DNA of 64,000 nucleotides from Bacteroidales bacterium. Its GTDB lineage: Bacteria; Bacteroidota; Bacteroidia; Bacteroidales; UBA932. Location of the stretch: NCBI GenBank assembly GCA_021443665.1, contig JABUTN010000001.1, positions 39,891-103,890 of the forward strand. Reading direction: 5' to 3'. A program made the position numbers and the translations under genes. Of this stretch, positions 1 through 8,569 are shown piece after piece. The notes under the pieces are model-generated. The model was not told where the DNA came from, did not search any database, and saw only the letters and a list, made by a program, of their open reading frames with translations. The first letter of the stretch is position 1. Each line of letters opens with the position of its first letter.

Positions 1-1173
1 GAGGGCAATCCCGACACCTTCGTTTATACCGGTGACATTCCCGCGATGTGGCTGCGTGACTCCGGCGCCCAGGTATGGCCTTATTTGGAATATGCCAATG
101 ACGACCCCGCCCTCAAGAAGATGATTGCGGGCACCATCAACAGGCAGTTCAAACTCATCTGCATTGACCCCTATGCCAATGCCTTCAATGTGGACCCGGT
201 GGGACCCGCCGACGACACGGACATCCCCAAGACAAGTCCCTATGTGTTCGAGCGCAAATGGGAGATTGACTCGCAGTGCTATCCCATCCGCCTGGCCTAC
301 GCCTACTGGAAGAAGACGGGCGACACCTCCGTGTTCGGCAAGGTCTGGGAAGAGGCTGCGGAGAAGATTCTGGCCACCCTGCGCGAGCAGCAGCGCTATG
401 AAGGCCACGGTTCCTATACCTTCCTGCGCATAACCGACCGCCAGTTGGACACCAAGTGCGTGGTAGGCCAGGGCAATCCAGTGAAGCCTGTAGGCCTTAT
501 CGCCTCCGCGTTCCGTCCTTCGGATGATGCCACCACCTTCGAGTACCTGATTCCTTCCAACTTTATGGCCGTGACCTCCCTCCGCAAGGCGGCTGAGATT
601 CTCTCAAGCGTCAACAGGAGGGATGACCTTGCCCAAGGCTGCAGGGCTCTTGCCGATGAGGTGGAGCGGGCTCTTCGCAAATATGCGGTGGTCGAGCATC
701 CCAAGTACGGGAAGATTTACGCCTACGAGGTGGACGGTTTCGGCAGCTGTTTCCTGATGGACGACGCGAATGTGCCCTCGCTGCTCGCTATGGCCTACCT
801 CGGGGATGTCAGCGCCGATGACCCCATCTATCAGAACACAAGGCGTTTCGTGTGGAGCGAGGACAACCCCTATTTCTTCCGCGGTCCTGCAGGGGAAGGC
901 ATAGGCGGCCCTCATATCGGCACCGAGATGATCTGGCCCATGAGCATTATGATGAAGGCCTTCACCTCAAGCAGCGACGAGGAATTGCGTGACTGCATCG
1001 CCGCACTGATGACCACTGATGCCGGCACCGGCTTCATGCACGAGTCCTTCCACAGGAACAATGCGGCCGACTTCACTCGTGAGTGGTTTGCCTGGCAGAA
1101 CACCCTCTTCGGTGAACTCATCGCCAAGACCGTCCGCGAAGGCCGCGTCCACGTGCTCAACAGTATCAAGTAG
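1..1173 (+). CDS. GH125 exo-alpha-1,6-mannosidase, 5'-truncated by window edge
   Basis: Glycoside hydrolase family 125 (formerly DUF1237), metal-independent exo-alpha-mannosidases that remove mannose from alpha-mannan or N-glycan. The frame is open from base 1, so the start lies upstream; about 390 codons are visible against roughly 430-480 in the family. Visible family features are the WLRDSGAQVWPY segment near the left edge, the GEGIGGPHIG loop followed by EMIWP (about bases 893-945), and the C-terminal FTREWFAWQNTLFGE block (about 1071-1118). It ends in TAG, 13 bp before the 3' end of a tRNA gene on the other strand. Carbohydrate partners, if any, lie outside the window. Family assignment is secure; exact linkage specificity is inferred. 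Confidence 0.9.
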   Translation, partial: EGNPDTFVYTGDIPAMWLRDSGAQVWPYLEYANDDPALKKMIAGTINRQFKLICIDPYANAFNVDPVGPADDTDIPKTSPYVFERKWEIDSQCYPIRLAYAYWKKTGDTSVFGKVWEEAAEKILATLREQQRYEGHGSYTFLRITDRQLDTKCVVGQGNPVKPVGLIASAFRPSDDATTFEYLIPSNFMAVTSLRKAAEILSSVNRRDDLAQGCRALADEVERALRKYAVVEHPKYGKIYAYEVDGFGSCFLMDDANVPSLLAMAYLGDVSADDPIYQNTRRFVWSEDNPYFFRGPAGEGIGGPHIGTEMIWPMSIMMKAFTSSSDEELRDCIAALMTTDAGTGFMHESFHRNNAADFTREWFAWQNTLFGELIAKTVREGRVHVLNSIK

Positions 1174-1186
1174 GGGGGAAAATTTG

Positions 1187-1270
1187 TACCCGGAGCCGGG
1201 GTCGAACCGGCACAGCCTTGCGGCCACTGGTGTTTGAGACCAGCGCGTCTACCGATTCCGCCATCCGGGC
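1187..1270 (-). tRNA. tRNA-Leu (anticodon CAA)
   Basis: Reads on the minus strand as an 84-nt class II tRNA with a long variable arm. The acceptor strand starts GCCCGGA at 1270 and pairs with TCCGGGT at 1188-1194 (G-U at the first pair). The anticodon stem CTGGT/ACCAG encloses CTCAAAC, giving anticodon CAA (codon TTG). The T arm contains GGTTCGACCCC. No CCA is encoded. A TACCTTTG promoter box lies 28 bp upstream at 1298-1305. Confidence 0.96.
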
Positions 1271-1297
1271 AACAATGTACGGTAAACAAATCGGCGG

Positions 1298-1305
1298 CAA
1301 AGGTA
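1298..1305 (-). promoter_or_regulatory. -7 box TACCTTTG of tRNA-Leu
   Basis: On the minus strand this is a perfect TAnnTTTG box 28 bp upstream of the mature tRNA 5' end, which fits a transcript start about 20 nt before the tRNA. It sits back to back with the aroB box, 11 bp apart. Confidence 0.65.
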
Positions 1306-1316
1306 AAAAAAATGAT

Positions 1317-1324
1317 TACATTTG
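1317..1324 (+). promoter_or_regulatory. -7 box TACATTTG of the aro operon
   Basis: A perfect Bacteroidota TAnnTTTG box just upstream of aroB. It overlaps the most upstream TTG codon of that frame (1322-1324), which argues that TTG is not the real start. Confidence 0.65.
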
Positions 1325-1345
1325 CGAAATAATTCGCAGATACTG

Positions 1346-2326
1346 GTGGACAACTATTCTATACACGATGATTTCAGCTCCTTCTGGGGGCCTGTAAGCC
1401 GCGAGGGGGAGTACTTCGCCATAGTGGACAAGGCAGTGGACGGGCTCATAGACTTCGATCCGGAGCGCAAGTTCGTATTCGAACCCACGGAGGCCGTAAA
1501 GACTTGGGCCACAGTCATTCAGATAATAGACCGTTTGCTTGAGATAGAGGCTACCCGCAATGTGTTCCTCATTGGTATGGGAGGCGGTGTGACGACAGAC
1601 ATCACAGGCTTTGTGGCATCCATATACAAGAGAGGGGTGCGCTACGGCCTTGTGCCCACGACCCTGGTCAGCCAGATAGACGCGGCCATAGGCGGCAAGA
1701 ACGGCATCAACCACAATGGTATGAAAAACGAACTGGGCACCATCAGCGAACCCAGTTTCATCTACATAGTGCCTTCGGTGCTCAAGACCCTGCCCGAGCG
1801 GGAGCGTCTCTCCGGCGTTGCGGAACTGATAAAGATTTTCATGATCAGCGGAGAGCGCAACACCATCAATTCTTTTGTGCGGAAGAAAAGGCTGACGATA
1901 GACCTGATAACCAAGGCCATTGAGTGCAAGATGCAGATAGTGGAGCAGGACAGGGGGGAAAAGGGCGTGAGGCGCAAGTTGAATCTCGGACACACTTTCG
2001 GTCACGCCATAGAGAAATGCACGGACCGCTACAATCACGGTGAGGCTGTGGCCATAGGGATGATTCTCGCGGCCAAAATCTCCCGTTCGCTCAACCTGAT
2101 GAGCAAGAACGACCTGATGCGCCTCCACGAAATCTACCGTGAACTGGATCTGCCCGAAAAATGTGACATTCCCAAGTCGGAACTTTTCGAAGCCATCAAG
2201 AACGACAAGAAATGCGCCGTCAAGGGGCAAAGGATATTCTTCATTATGCCTGTCACCATAGGCAAGGTGGAGATCTACTATATAGGCCTTCAAGAACTAA
2301 AGGAACTGCTCAATGATCTGCGTTAG
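1346..2326 (+). CDS. aroB: 3-dehydroquinate synthase
   Basis: Converts DAHP to 3-dehydroquinate, step 2 of the shikimate pathway; an NAD- and divalent-metal-dependent cytoplasmic enzyme. The core GGGVTTDITGF followed by the ...RG...VPTTL...IDAAIGGKNGIN segment, and the metal/substrate block LNLGHTFGHAIE, are diagnostic. The frame is open back to a TTG at 1322, but that codon lies inside the TACATTTG promoter box, so I place the start at the GTG at 1346 (an unusual start of the 1322-1346 stretch cannot be excluded). The gene overlaps aroDA by 14 bp, so the two are likely co-translated. Either start gives a normal-size protein (326-334 aa). Function is secure; only the start is open. Confidence 0.93.
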   Translation: MDNYSIHDDFSSFWGPVSREGEYFAIVDKAVDGLIDFDPERKFVFEPTEAVKTWATVIQIIDRLLEIEATRNVFLIGMGGGVTTDITGFVASIYKRGVRYGLVPTTLVSQIDAAIGGKNGINHNGMKNELGTISEPSFIYIVPSVLKTLPERERLSGVAELIKIFMISGERNTINSFVRKKRLTIDLITKAIECKMQIVEQDRGEKGVRRKLNLGHTFGHAIEKCTDRYNHGEAVAIGMILAAKISRSLNLMSKNDLMRLHEIYRELDLPEKCDIPKSELFEAIKNDKKCAVKGQRIFFIMPVTIGKVEIYYIGLQELKELLNDLR

Positions 2327-4301
2327 CATAGGAGAACTCGGTTTCAATGACTGCAGGAAGGCTCTTTCCAAGGTGGAGAGGCTCCACAGGCAGCATCACG
2401 ATGTGATGGCCGAAATTCGCCTTGACCTTTGCGGCCTCAACGAGAAGGACACGAGCCTGCTGTTCGAAGGAGCCAAACTCCCCTTGCTCGCCACTTGCCG
2501 TCCCCGCACCATAGACTTGTGCATGCCGGCCGTCCTTGCAGGAGCCGAATATGTGGACATAGACGTGCTCCAGTATCCGCGCCTGTCCAAGGAGTTGTTG
2601 CACGCCCTGGAAATGAAGGGCGTCAAACTGATTCTGTCCTTCCACGACTATAACGGCACGCCCTCCGACAGGGAACTGGAGAAAATCTACAGGATGACAG
2701 CCTCATACCATCCCTGGGCGGCCAAGATTGTGACCACGGCCACCTGTCAGGAAGATGCCCGGCGTGTCCTGTCCCTTTACCGTTTTGCAGGCGAGTCCCA
2801 GATGAAACTGATAGCCTTTGCGATGGGGAAAGAGGTGACCTGGAGCCGTTACGAGTCCCTGATAGCCGGGGCGCCCCACACCTATTGTTCCCTCGCCGGC
2901 CACATTTCCGTGGTTCACGGCATGCCGTCCCTGTCGAATCTGGAGGATTTCCTGAAAAAGAGCAGATACAGGGTGGAGGGGGACGTTGAAATCCCCTGCA
3001 GCAAGAGCGTGACACAGAGGGCGATAGTTGCCGCCGCGCTCGCAAAGGGAAGCAGCGAGTTGAGAAATTTCTCGCACTGCCGCGACATAGACGCAGCCGT
3101 GGGTGTGGCGAAGGCCCTTTCCGCCAGAGTGTTCACGGAAGGCGGCACCCTCAATGTGGAGAGCCAGGGTTATCCCTTTGAGAAAAAGGCCGTGGAGCCC
3201 CTTCCCTTCCCGAATATGATCATAGACCGCTCCTTGAATATGACCCTCGGCGAGGCCAAGGACCTGTTCGTGGGCGAGTCCGGACTTTTGTCGAGGCTCT
3301 GCATCCCCATAGCCGCCCAACTCGGTATGCCGACCACGGTGTCCGGCGAGGGCAGCCTGCTGGAGAGACACATGTACGGCTGTCGTGAAGCCCTGGAGGA
3401 CAACGGCGCCAGTTGCATACTGACAGAAAACGAGACCCTGCCCGCAGTGGTCAGCGGCCCTCTCAAGGGAGGCAATATAGAGGTGTCGGGCAGAAAGGGT
3501 TCACAACTCATTTCGGGCCTTCTGATGGCCCTGCCCCTTTCCAGGAAAGACAGCAAACTTACCGTCACCGAGCCTACGAGCGTGCCCTACATTATGCTCA
3601 CCCTGAAGACTCTGGAGCAGAGCGGCATCAGGGTGGAAATGGAGGTAAAGGGGAAAGATCTGATTTTCACCATCCCCGGCCGGCAGAGATACCTTCCCGT
3701 CAGTGCGGATCTGGAGGGGGACTGGAGTTCCGCCTCATACTTCATTGCTGCTGCGGCGTTGTTCGGCTCCCTGAGCATAGGTGCGCTGAATCCCGATTCG
3801 CTTCAGGCTGACAGGCGCATTGTAAGCATAATGCAGGAGGCGGGCGCCAGAATATATTGGAGTGAGGGACGCCTGATGGTGGAGCGAAGCCACCTGGTGC
3901 CCTTCAATGTGGATGTGGCCGACTGCCCTGACCTGTTCCCCACACTTGTGGCCCTGGCCCTGTACATCGATGGTGACTCGGTGATTCAGGGAATACAGCG
4001 TCTGCGCAACAAGGAATCCGACAGGGTCAGCGCGGTCAGGGAAGAGTTCGGGAAGATGGGAATGCAGTCACAGATAGCGGGCGACAGGATGATAATTTCG
4101 GGAAAGAGTCTCACCAAACGTCTTATGGATGGCGATCTGCTCCACGGGGGCAAGTTCAAGTCGCACGCAGACCATCGTATCGTGATGGCCCTCAAGATAG
4201 CGTCCATCGGCATCTCCGACAAAATGAGTTTCGAGTCCATGGACTGTGTGGACAAGTCCTTCCCGAGCTTCAAGGAACTTTTCAAGCTGATACAGAAATA
4301 G
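2313..4301 (+). CDS. aroDA: AroD-AroA fusion: type I 3-dehydroquinate dehydratase / EPSP synthase
   Basis: A 662-aa bifunctional protein. Residues 1-215 are a type I 3-dehydroquinate dehydratase (step 3): EIRLD with Glu34, SFHDY with His111, and the Schiff-base lysine in AKIVTTA (Lys138). Residues 218-662 are EPSP synthase (step 6): SKSVTQRA near 230, the GESGLLSR loop, EGDWSSASYF, DCPDLFP, RLRNKESDR and SHADHRIVMAL. The two join directly with a very short linker. It overlaps aroB by 14 bp and aroC follows 6 bp later. The fusion skips AroE and AroK (steps 4 and 5), which are not in this window. The GESGLLSR loop replaces the commoner GNAGTAMR form, as in divergent EPSP synthases. Confidence 0.93.
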   Translation: MICVSIGELGFNDCRKALSKVERLHRQHHDVMAEIRLDLCGLNEKDTSLLFEGAKLPLLATCRPRTIDLCMPAVLAGAEYVDIDVLQYPRLSKELLHALEMKGVKLILSFHDYNGTPSDRELEKIYRMTASYHPWAAKIVTTATCQEDARRVLSLYRFAGESQMKLIAFAMGKEVTWSRYESLIAGAPHTYCSLAGHISVVHGMPSLSNLEDFLKKSRYRVEGDVEIPCSKSVTQRAIVAAALAKGSSELRNFSHCRDIDAAVGVAKALSARVFTEGGTLNVESQGYPFEKKAVEPLPFPNMIIDRSLNMTLGEAKDLFVGESGLLSRLCIPIAAQLGMPTTVSGEGSLLERHMYGCREALEDNGASCILTENETLPAVVSGPLKGGNIEVSGRKGSQLISGLLMALPLSRKDSKLTVTEPTSVPYIMLTLKTLEQSGIRVEMEVKGKDLIFTIPGRQRYLPVSADLEGDWSSASYFIAAAALFGSLSIGALNPDSLQADRRIVSIMQEAGARIYWSEGRLMVERSHLVPFNVDVADCPDLFPTLVALALYIDGDSVIQGIQRLRNKESDRVSAVREEFGKMGMQSQIAGDRMIISGKSLTKRLMDGDLLHGGKFKSHADHRIVMALKIASIGISDKMSFESMDCVDKSFPSFKELFKLIQK

Positions 4302-4307
4302 GCCGTT

Positions 4308-5255
4308 ATGAGGATGACATTCGGCGACATCACGCTTCTGGGTGCTTCGCACAGCCCTTTTGTGGGGGTGGATATCGCCAACATCCCGGCCGGCATAAGG
4401 ATAGGGGACGAGGATTTCGAACAGGCCCTCTCGCGCAGGCGCAGCGGGGCGAAGGGCACAACCCCCCGCCGCGAAGCGGATTTGCCGCTGATTGAGCGCG
4501 GCATAGCGGAGGGAGTGACCACGGGGGCCACAATCAGGATACTTTTCGCCAACAACGACACGCGGCCGGCGGATTATTCCCGCTTCGAGTCGCAACCCAG
4601 GCCGGGCCATGCGGACTATGTCAGCAGGATTAAATACGGAAAGGTCTTCCCCGGCGGCGGCATATTCAGCGGCAGGATGACCCTTCCCCTTGTGGCGGCG
4701 TCCGTGGTGCTGAAGGCGGCAATGCCCCCCTCGGTCAGCATTTGCGCACAGCTGGAACGCGACGAAAACTTCGACCGGCGTCTTGATGCGGCCATCGCGG
4801 CGGGGGATTCTATAGGGGCCACGGTAAGATGCGAGTGCAGGGGCGTGCCCGCCGGATTGGGCGAGCCCTTCTTCGATTCCCTTGAAGGCACGATCGCCAG
4901 GCTTGTCTTCGCCATCCCCGGGGTGAGGGGCATAGAGTTCGGAGACGGTTTCGCCGCAAGTGCAATGCTTGGCAGCAGCCACAACGACCCCATCGTGGAT
5001 GCGGAGGGGCACACATCGCGAAACGGTGCGGGAGGCATCAACGGCGGCATATCCAACGGCAACCCCATTGTGTTCAGGGTGGCCTTCAAACCCACATCCA
5101 GCATTTCGCGGGAACAGCGCACCTTCGATTTCAGCGCGGGTGAGGTCAAGGCAATGAAAACGGCGGGGCGCCACGATGCCTGTTTTGCACTGCGCACCCC
5201 ACCGGTAGTGGAAGCTGCGGCCACGATTGCTCTCTGGACCGCTATGCACTCTTAG
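4308..5255 (+). CDS. aroC: Chorismate synthase (short, divergent)
   Basis: Makes chorismate from EPSP with reduced FMN, the last shikimate step. Recognised by RRSGAKGTTPR, RPGHAD, NGAGGINGGISNG, FKPTSSIS and GRHDACFALRTPPVVEA. At 315 aa it is shorter than the usual 350-360. The normally invariant GESHG near the N-terminus reads GASHS, keeping the histidine but losing Glu and the second Gly, and the GGG-x-SxR segment reads GGGIFSGRMT. Both conserved histidines (in GASHS and RPGHAD) remain, so activity is plausible. It is the last gene of the aro operon and ends 3 bp from the frr stop in a tail-to-tail arrangement. Confidence 0.9.
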   Translation: MRMTFGDITLLGASHSPFVGVDIANIPAGIRIGDEDFEQALSRRRSGAKGTTPRREADLPLIERGIAEGVTTGATIRILFANNDTRPADYSRFESQPRPGHADYVSRIKYGKVFPGGGIFSGRMTLPLVAASVVLKAAMPPSVSICAQLERDENFDRRLDAAIAAGDSIGATVRCECRGVPAGLGEPFFDSLEGTIARLVFAIPGVRGIEFGDGFAASAMLGSSHNDPIVDAEGHTSRNGAGGINGGISNGNPIVFRVAFKPTSSISREQRTFDFSAGEVKAMKTAGRHDACFALRTPPVVEAAATIALWTAMHS

Positions 5256-5258
5256 ACC

Positions 5259-5822
5259 TTAAACGGTCATTATCTCCTTTTCCTTTGCGGCGAGAATCTC
5301 ATCAATCTTCTTGATGTATTTGTCCAATTCCTTCTGGACATTCTCTTCCGTATCTTTTGCCACATCCTCGGGCAGTCCGTCCTTCTTGGCCTTCTTCACG
5401 AGCTCGATGCAGTCGCGGCGGGCGTTGCGGGCGGACACCTTGCTGCTCTCACCTGCGTTGCGGGCCTTCTTGACGAGGTCCTTGCGGCGCTCCTCGGTCA
5501 AAGGGGGAATGTTGATGCGTATGGTCTCGCCGTTGTTCTGGGGGGTAAAGCCCAGGTTGGCATCCATAATGGCCTTCTCGATTTTTGAAATGAGGTTACG
5601 CTCCCAGGGCTGGATGATCATAGTGCGGGCATCGGGCACGGACACTGAGGAAACCTGGGGCAGGGGGGTGGGGTTGCCGTAGTAATCCACCATCACATTG
5701 TTGAAAACGGCGGGATTGGCCTTTCCGGCGCGGTAGGTCTTGAGTTCTTCCTCAAGATGGGTGACGGCGTCTGTCATCTTCTTGACGGCAGCGGCGATGA
5801 GTTCTTTGGAATTGTCTATCAT
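5259..5822 (-). CDS. frr: Ribosome recycling factor
   Basis: Splits post-termination ribosomes together with EF-G. The 187-aa length is standard. Diagnostic segments are TYRAGKANP near residue 30, [31 protein letters not shown] and [15 protein letters not shown], forming the expected helical stalk with a small beta domain. It lies 15 bp downstream of pyrH on the minus strand, the usual pyrH-frr pairing, and shares its promoter. Nothing unusual is seen. Confidence 0.98.
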   Translation of the reverse strand: MIDNSKELIAAAVKKMTDAVTHLEEELKTYRAGKANPAVFNNVMVDYYGNPTPLPQVSSVSVPDARTMIIQPWERNLISKIEKAIMDANLGFTPQNNGETIRINIPPLTEERRKDLVKKARNAGESSKVSARNARRDCIELVKKAKKDGLPEDVAKDTEENVQKELDKYIKKIDEILAAKEKEIMTV

Positions 5823-5837
5823 AGCTGTGGATTTTGA

Positions 5838-6542
5838 TTATTTCACGATTGTGCCTATCTGTCCGCCTGCGGCAAGTTTCTCGAGATTGCCCTCCGTGTT
5901 CATATCGAACACTATGATGGGCATTCTGTTGTCCTTGCAAAGCGCGAAGGCGGTGCTGTCCATAATCTTGAGACCGTCTGCCAGGGCCTTGTCATAACTG
6001 AGGCTGTCGTATTTGACGGCATTGGGGTCTTTCTCCGGGTCGGCGGTATAGACTCCGTCCACCCTTGTGCCCTTGAGGAGGGCGTCAGCCCCGATTTCGC
6101 AGGCGCGGAGGGCCGAAGCGGAGTCTGTGGTGAAGAAGGGGTTCCCGGTGCCTCCGGCAATCAGGGCCACAGCCCCTCTTTCAAGGCAGGAGACGGCCTC
6201 GTCACGGTTGTAGTATTTAGCCATAGGTGCCATAGGGGTCGAGGTGAAGACTTCCGCATCCACTCCCGCATCCTTGATGGCGAGTGACATTCCTATGCTG
6301 TTTATGACGGTTGCGAGCATTCCCATAGAGTCCCCCTTCACACGGTCGAAGCCTCGTCCCACTCCCTGCAGGCCGCGGAAGATGTTGCCTCCGCCGATGA
6401 CGATGGCCACCTGTGTGCCGGCTTTGACCACGGCGGCAATCTGGCGTGCGTAGGAGTTCATTACTTTTTCGTCAAGACCGCGACCGTCCGGGCCGCCGAT
6501 GCTTTCACCGCTCAATTTGAGTAGAATGCGCTTGTAAGACAT
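5838..6542 (-). CDS. pyrH: UMP kinase
   Basis: Phosphorylates UMP to UDP in the cytoplasm for pyrimidine nucleotide supply. The 234-aa protein belongs to the amino-acid-kinase fold: KLSGES at the N-terminus, VIGGGNIFRG, DSMGMLATVINS, GGTGNPFFTTDSA, and TRVDGVYTADPEKDP near residue 160. First gene of pyrH-frr. A TACTTTTG box (6563-6570) lies 20 bp before the ATG. Confidence 0.98.
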   Translation of the reverse strand: MSYKRILLKLSGESIGGPDGRGLDEKVMNSYARQIAAVVKAGTQVAIVIGGGNIFRGLQGVGRGFDRVKGDSMGMLATVINSIGMSLAIKDAGVDAEVFTSTPMAPMAKYYNRDEAVSCLERGAVALIAGGTGNPFFTTDSASALRACEIGADALLKGTRVDGVYTADPEKDPNAVKYDSLSYDKALADGLKIMDSTAFALCKDNRMPIIVFDMNTEGNLEKLAAGGQIGTIVK

Positions 6543-6562
6543 AATTACACAGTATTATCACA

Positions 6563-6570
6563 CAAAAGTA
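6563..6570 (-). promoter_or_regulatory. -7 box TACTTTTG of pyrH-frr
   Basis: A perfect TAnnTTTG box on the minus strand, 20 bp before the pyrH start and 11 bp from the opposing box at 6582-6589. Confidence 0.65.
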
Positions 6571-6581
6571 CGGAAAATATT

Positions 6582-6589
6582 TATCTTTG
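6582..6589 (+). promoter_or_regulatory. -7 box TATCTTTG, near-leaderless
   Basis: A perfect TAnnTTTG box ending only 4 nt before the ATG at 6594. A transcript starting 5-8 nt after the box would begin at or next to the start codon. Confidence 0.65.
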
Positions 6590-6593
6590 CAAT

Positions 6594-7466
6594 ATGGAAC
6601 AGAACAATACTTTGAAAACCATCTCCATAGTTTTGGGAGTGGTGGTTGTGCTTTTATTAGGCGTATTCTTGTATGTATGGATGGACCGCAAGCAGATGAT
6701 AGACCAGCTTGTGATCGAGAAACAGGAGCTCACGGAGGAAATGCTCGCCCTGCAGGAGGATTATTCGCAGCTGGCTACAAGCAATGACACCCTCAGCACC
6801 CAGATCGAGCGCGAGCGCGAGAAGGTTGACCAGCTTCTGGAACGCCTCCAGCAGACCCAGGCAGCCAACAGGGCCAAAATCAGGGAATACGAAAAGGAAC
6901 TGGGCACGCTGCGCAGCATAATGAAACACTATATCGTGCAGATTGACTCCCTCAACACCCTCAATGTGGCATTGCGCAAGGATGCCCAGGCAGCCCGCGC
7001 CGAGGCCGCAAGCAGCAAGAAGGCCTATGAGGACCTCCAGTCAACCACGAACAAATATGCCGACCAGGTGGCTGCAGGCTCCGTACTCAAGGGCCGCAAT
7101 GTGGTCATCGAGACCATCAATTCAGCCAACAAGGTTCTCAAGACCAATCCCCACAAGCAGGTGGCCCAGATCAAGACCTGTCTGACCATCATCGAGAACG
7201 CCATTGCCCCCAAAGGTCCCAAGTGGGTTTATATCAGGGTCAAGGGTCCTGACGGACTGCTTATGACCGAGGATTCGCAGAGAGTGTTCAGATGCGGTTC
7301 CGATGAAATGATCTATTCCGACCGCAGGGAGATAGACTATGAAGGCGACGAAATTGAAGTGTGCGTCTATTTCGCCTGGAGCGCAGGTTTCACCAAAGGT
7401 GAATACACCGTGGATGTCTATACTGAGGACGGCCCTCTTGGAAGCGGCTCCATCAGTCTGAGGTAA
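6594..7466 (+). CDS. Membrane-anchored coiled-coil protein, unknown function
   Basis: A 290-aa protein with one N-terminal transmembrane helix (residues about 9-28, VLGVVVVLLLGVFLYVW). A long charged coiled coil rich in Glu, Gln, Lys and Arg spans about 30-150. A compact beta-rich C-terminal domain follows (about 195-290) with KWVYIRVKGPDG and GEYTVDVYTEDGPLGSGS. The topology suggests a short N-terminal tail in the cytoplasm with the coiled coil outside, but orientation is inferred. Its stop overlaps the hemW start (TAATG), so the two are translationally coupled. I do not recognise a named family. Confidence 0.8.
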   Translation: MEQNNTLKTISIVLGVVVVLLLGVFLYVWMDRKQMIDQLVIEKQELTEEMLALQEDYSQLATSNDTLSTQIEREREKVDQLLERLQQTQAANRAKIREYEKELGTLRSIMKHYIVQIDSLNTLNVALRKDAQAARAEAASSKKAYEDLQSTTNKYADQVAAGSVLKGRNVVIETINSANKVLKTNPHKQVAQIKTCLTIIENAIAPKGPKWVYIRVKGPDGLLMTEDSQRVFRCGSDEMIYSDRREIDYEGDEIEVCVYFAWSAGFTKGEYTVDVYTEDGPLGSGSISLR

Positions 7467-8557
7467 TGATTTATGTCCATTTCCCTTTCTGCAGGAGTTT
7501 CTGCACCTACTGCGATTTCTATTCGGTAGTCTCAAAAGGGAAAATGGGGCAGTATGCTGAAGCCCTTTTGCGGGAGATTGACTCGCAGAAGGGCTTCTTC
7601 CGTGCCTGTCCTCCCGACAGCATCCGTCCCACCGTCTATTTCGGCGGCGGCACCCCTTCGCTTATGCCTGTCGCCGATCTGGAGAGAATCTGCGAAGCGC
7701 TCAAAGCCGGCTTCCCCTCTCACGGCAGGCCCTGTGAGTTCACTATGGAAGTCAATCCGGACGACGTGAACCCGGAGAGCGCTGCCGCCTGGAAGGAAAT
7801 GGGAGTGACGAGAATCAGTATGGGCGTGCAGTCCTTTGACGACGATGTGCTTTCCAGGATGGCAAGGCGGCACAATTCAGCGAAGGCCAGGGACGCCTTC
7901 CGGATTTTGAGGGAGGCCGGTTTTGACAACATAAGCCTCGATTTGATTTACGGATACGACCTGTCCTGGAGGAGGCTCGGCTGGGAGTATGACCTGGATT
8001 CCGTCTGCGCCCTCGCCCCAGAGCATATATCTTCCTACCAGATGACCCTCGAGGGGGACAGCGCCCTGGTGCGTTTGGCTTCAAAGGGGAAATACACAGA
8101 GCCTTCTGATGCCGAGTGCGAGGCTGAGTACAGACTTTTGCAGGATGTTCTCGCCAAGGCCGGATACAGGCAATACGAGGTGTCCTCTTGGGCGAAGGAG
8201 GGGCGTGAGTCGCGTCACAACAGCGGATACTGGACGCGTCTGCCCTATCTGGGACTGGGGCCGGCGGCGCATTCCTACGACGGGGCCCGCGAGAGGTCGT
8301 GGAACCCTTCTGATCTGGATGCCTACCTTGCGGGAGCCCCCCGCCAGAGCGAGACCCTGGATGAGGAGCAACTGAGGGAGGAGGAACTGCTTCTGGGGCT
8401 GCGTTGCGCCGAGGGCGTAAGGCCGGGGGCGGCGGACAAGGCGGCTGCACAGAGGCTGCTTGCGGACGGGCTTCTGGAGTACAGCCCTTCCGGCAATCTG
8501 CGCATCCCGCCCGCCCATCTGTTCATCAGCGAATGGATAATAGAGAATTTGTTGTAA
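7466..8557 (+). CDS. hemW: HemW-like radical SAM heme chaperone
   Basis: Radical SAM protein formerly annotated as oxygen-independent coproporphyrinogen III oxidase; HemW proteins bind heme and hand it to target enzymes. The iron-sulfur cysteines are Cys9, Cys13 and Cys16 in FCRSFCTYCDFYS, with FGGGTPS, EVNPDD and GVQSFDD following as in HemW. The CxxxCxxC without a fourth CxxxCxxCxC cysteine favours HemW over true HemN. Length is 363 aa, normal. It overlaps the preceding gene by one base and is followed after 12 bp by a small membrane protein. Confidence 0.9.
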   Translation: MIYVHFPFCRSFCTYCDFYSVVSKGKMGQYAEALLREIDSQKGFFRACPPDSIRPTVYFGGGTPSLMPVADLERICEALKAGFPSHGRPCEFTMEVNPDDVNPESAAAWKEMGVTRISMGVQSFDDDVLSRMARRHNSAKARDAFRILREAGFDNISLDLIYGYDLSWRRLGWEYDLDSVCALAPEHISSYQMTLEGDSALVRLASKGKYTEPSDAECEAEYRLLQDVLAKAGYRQYEVSSWAKEGRESRHNSGYWTRLPYLGLGPAAHSYDGARERSWNPSDLDAYLAGAPRQSETLDEEQLREEELLLGLRCAEGVRPGAADKAAAQRLLADGLLEYSPSGNLRIPPAHLFISEWIIENLL

Positions 8558-8569
8558 ATTTGCCGCGTT

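Noticed and set aside
4068-5249. Long minus-strand open frame of 393 codons opposite aroA and aroC
   Set aside because: Its composition is that of an antisense shadow in GC-rich DNA, with no family motifs, and the plus strand encodes clear AroA and AroC.
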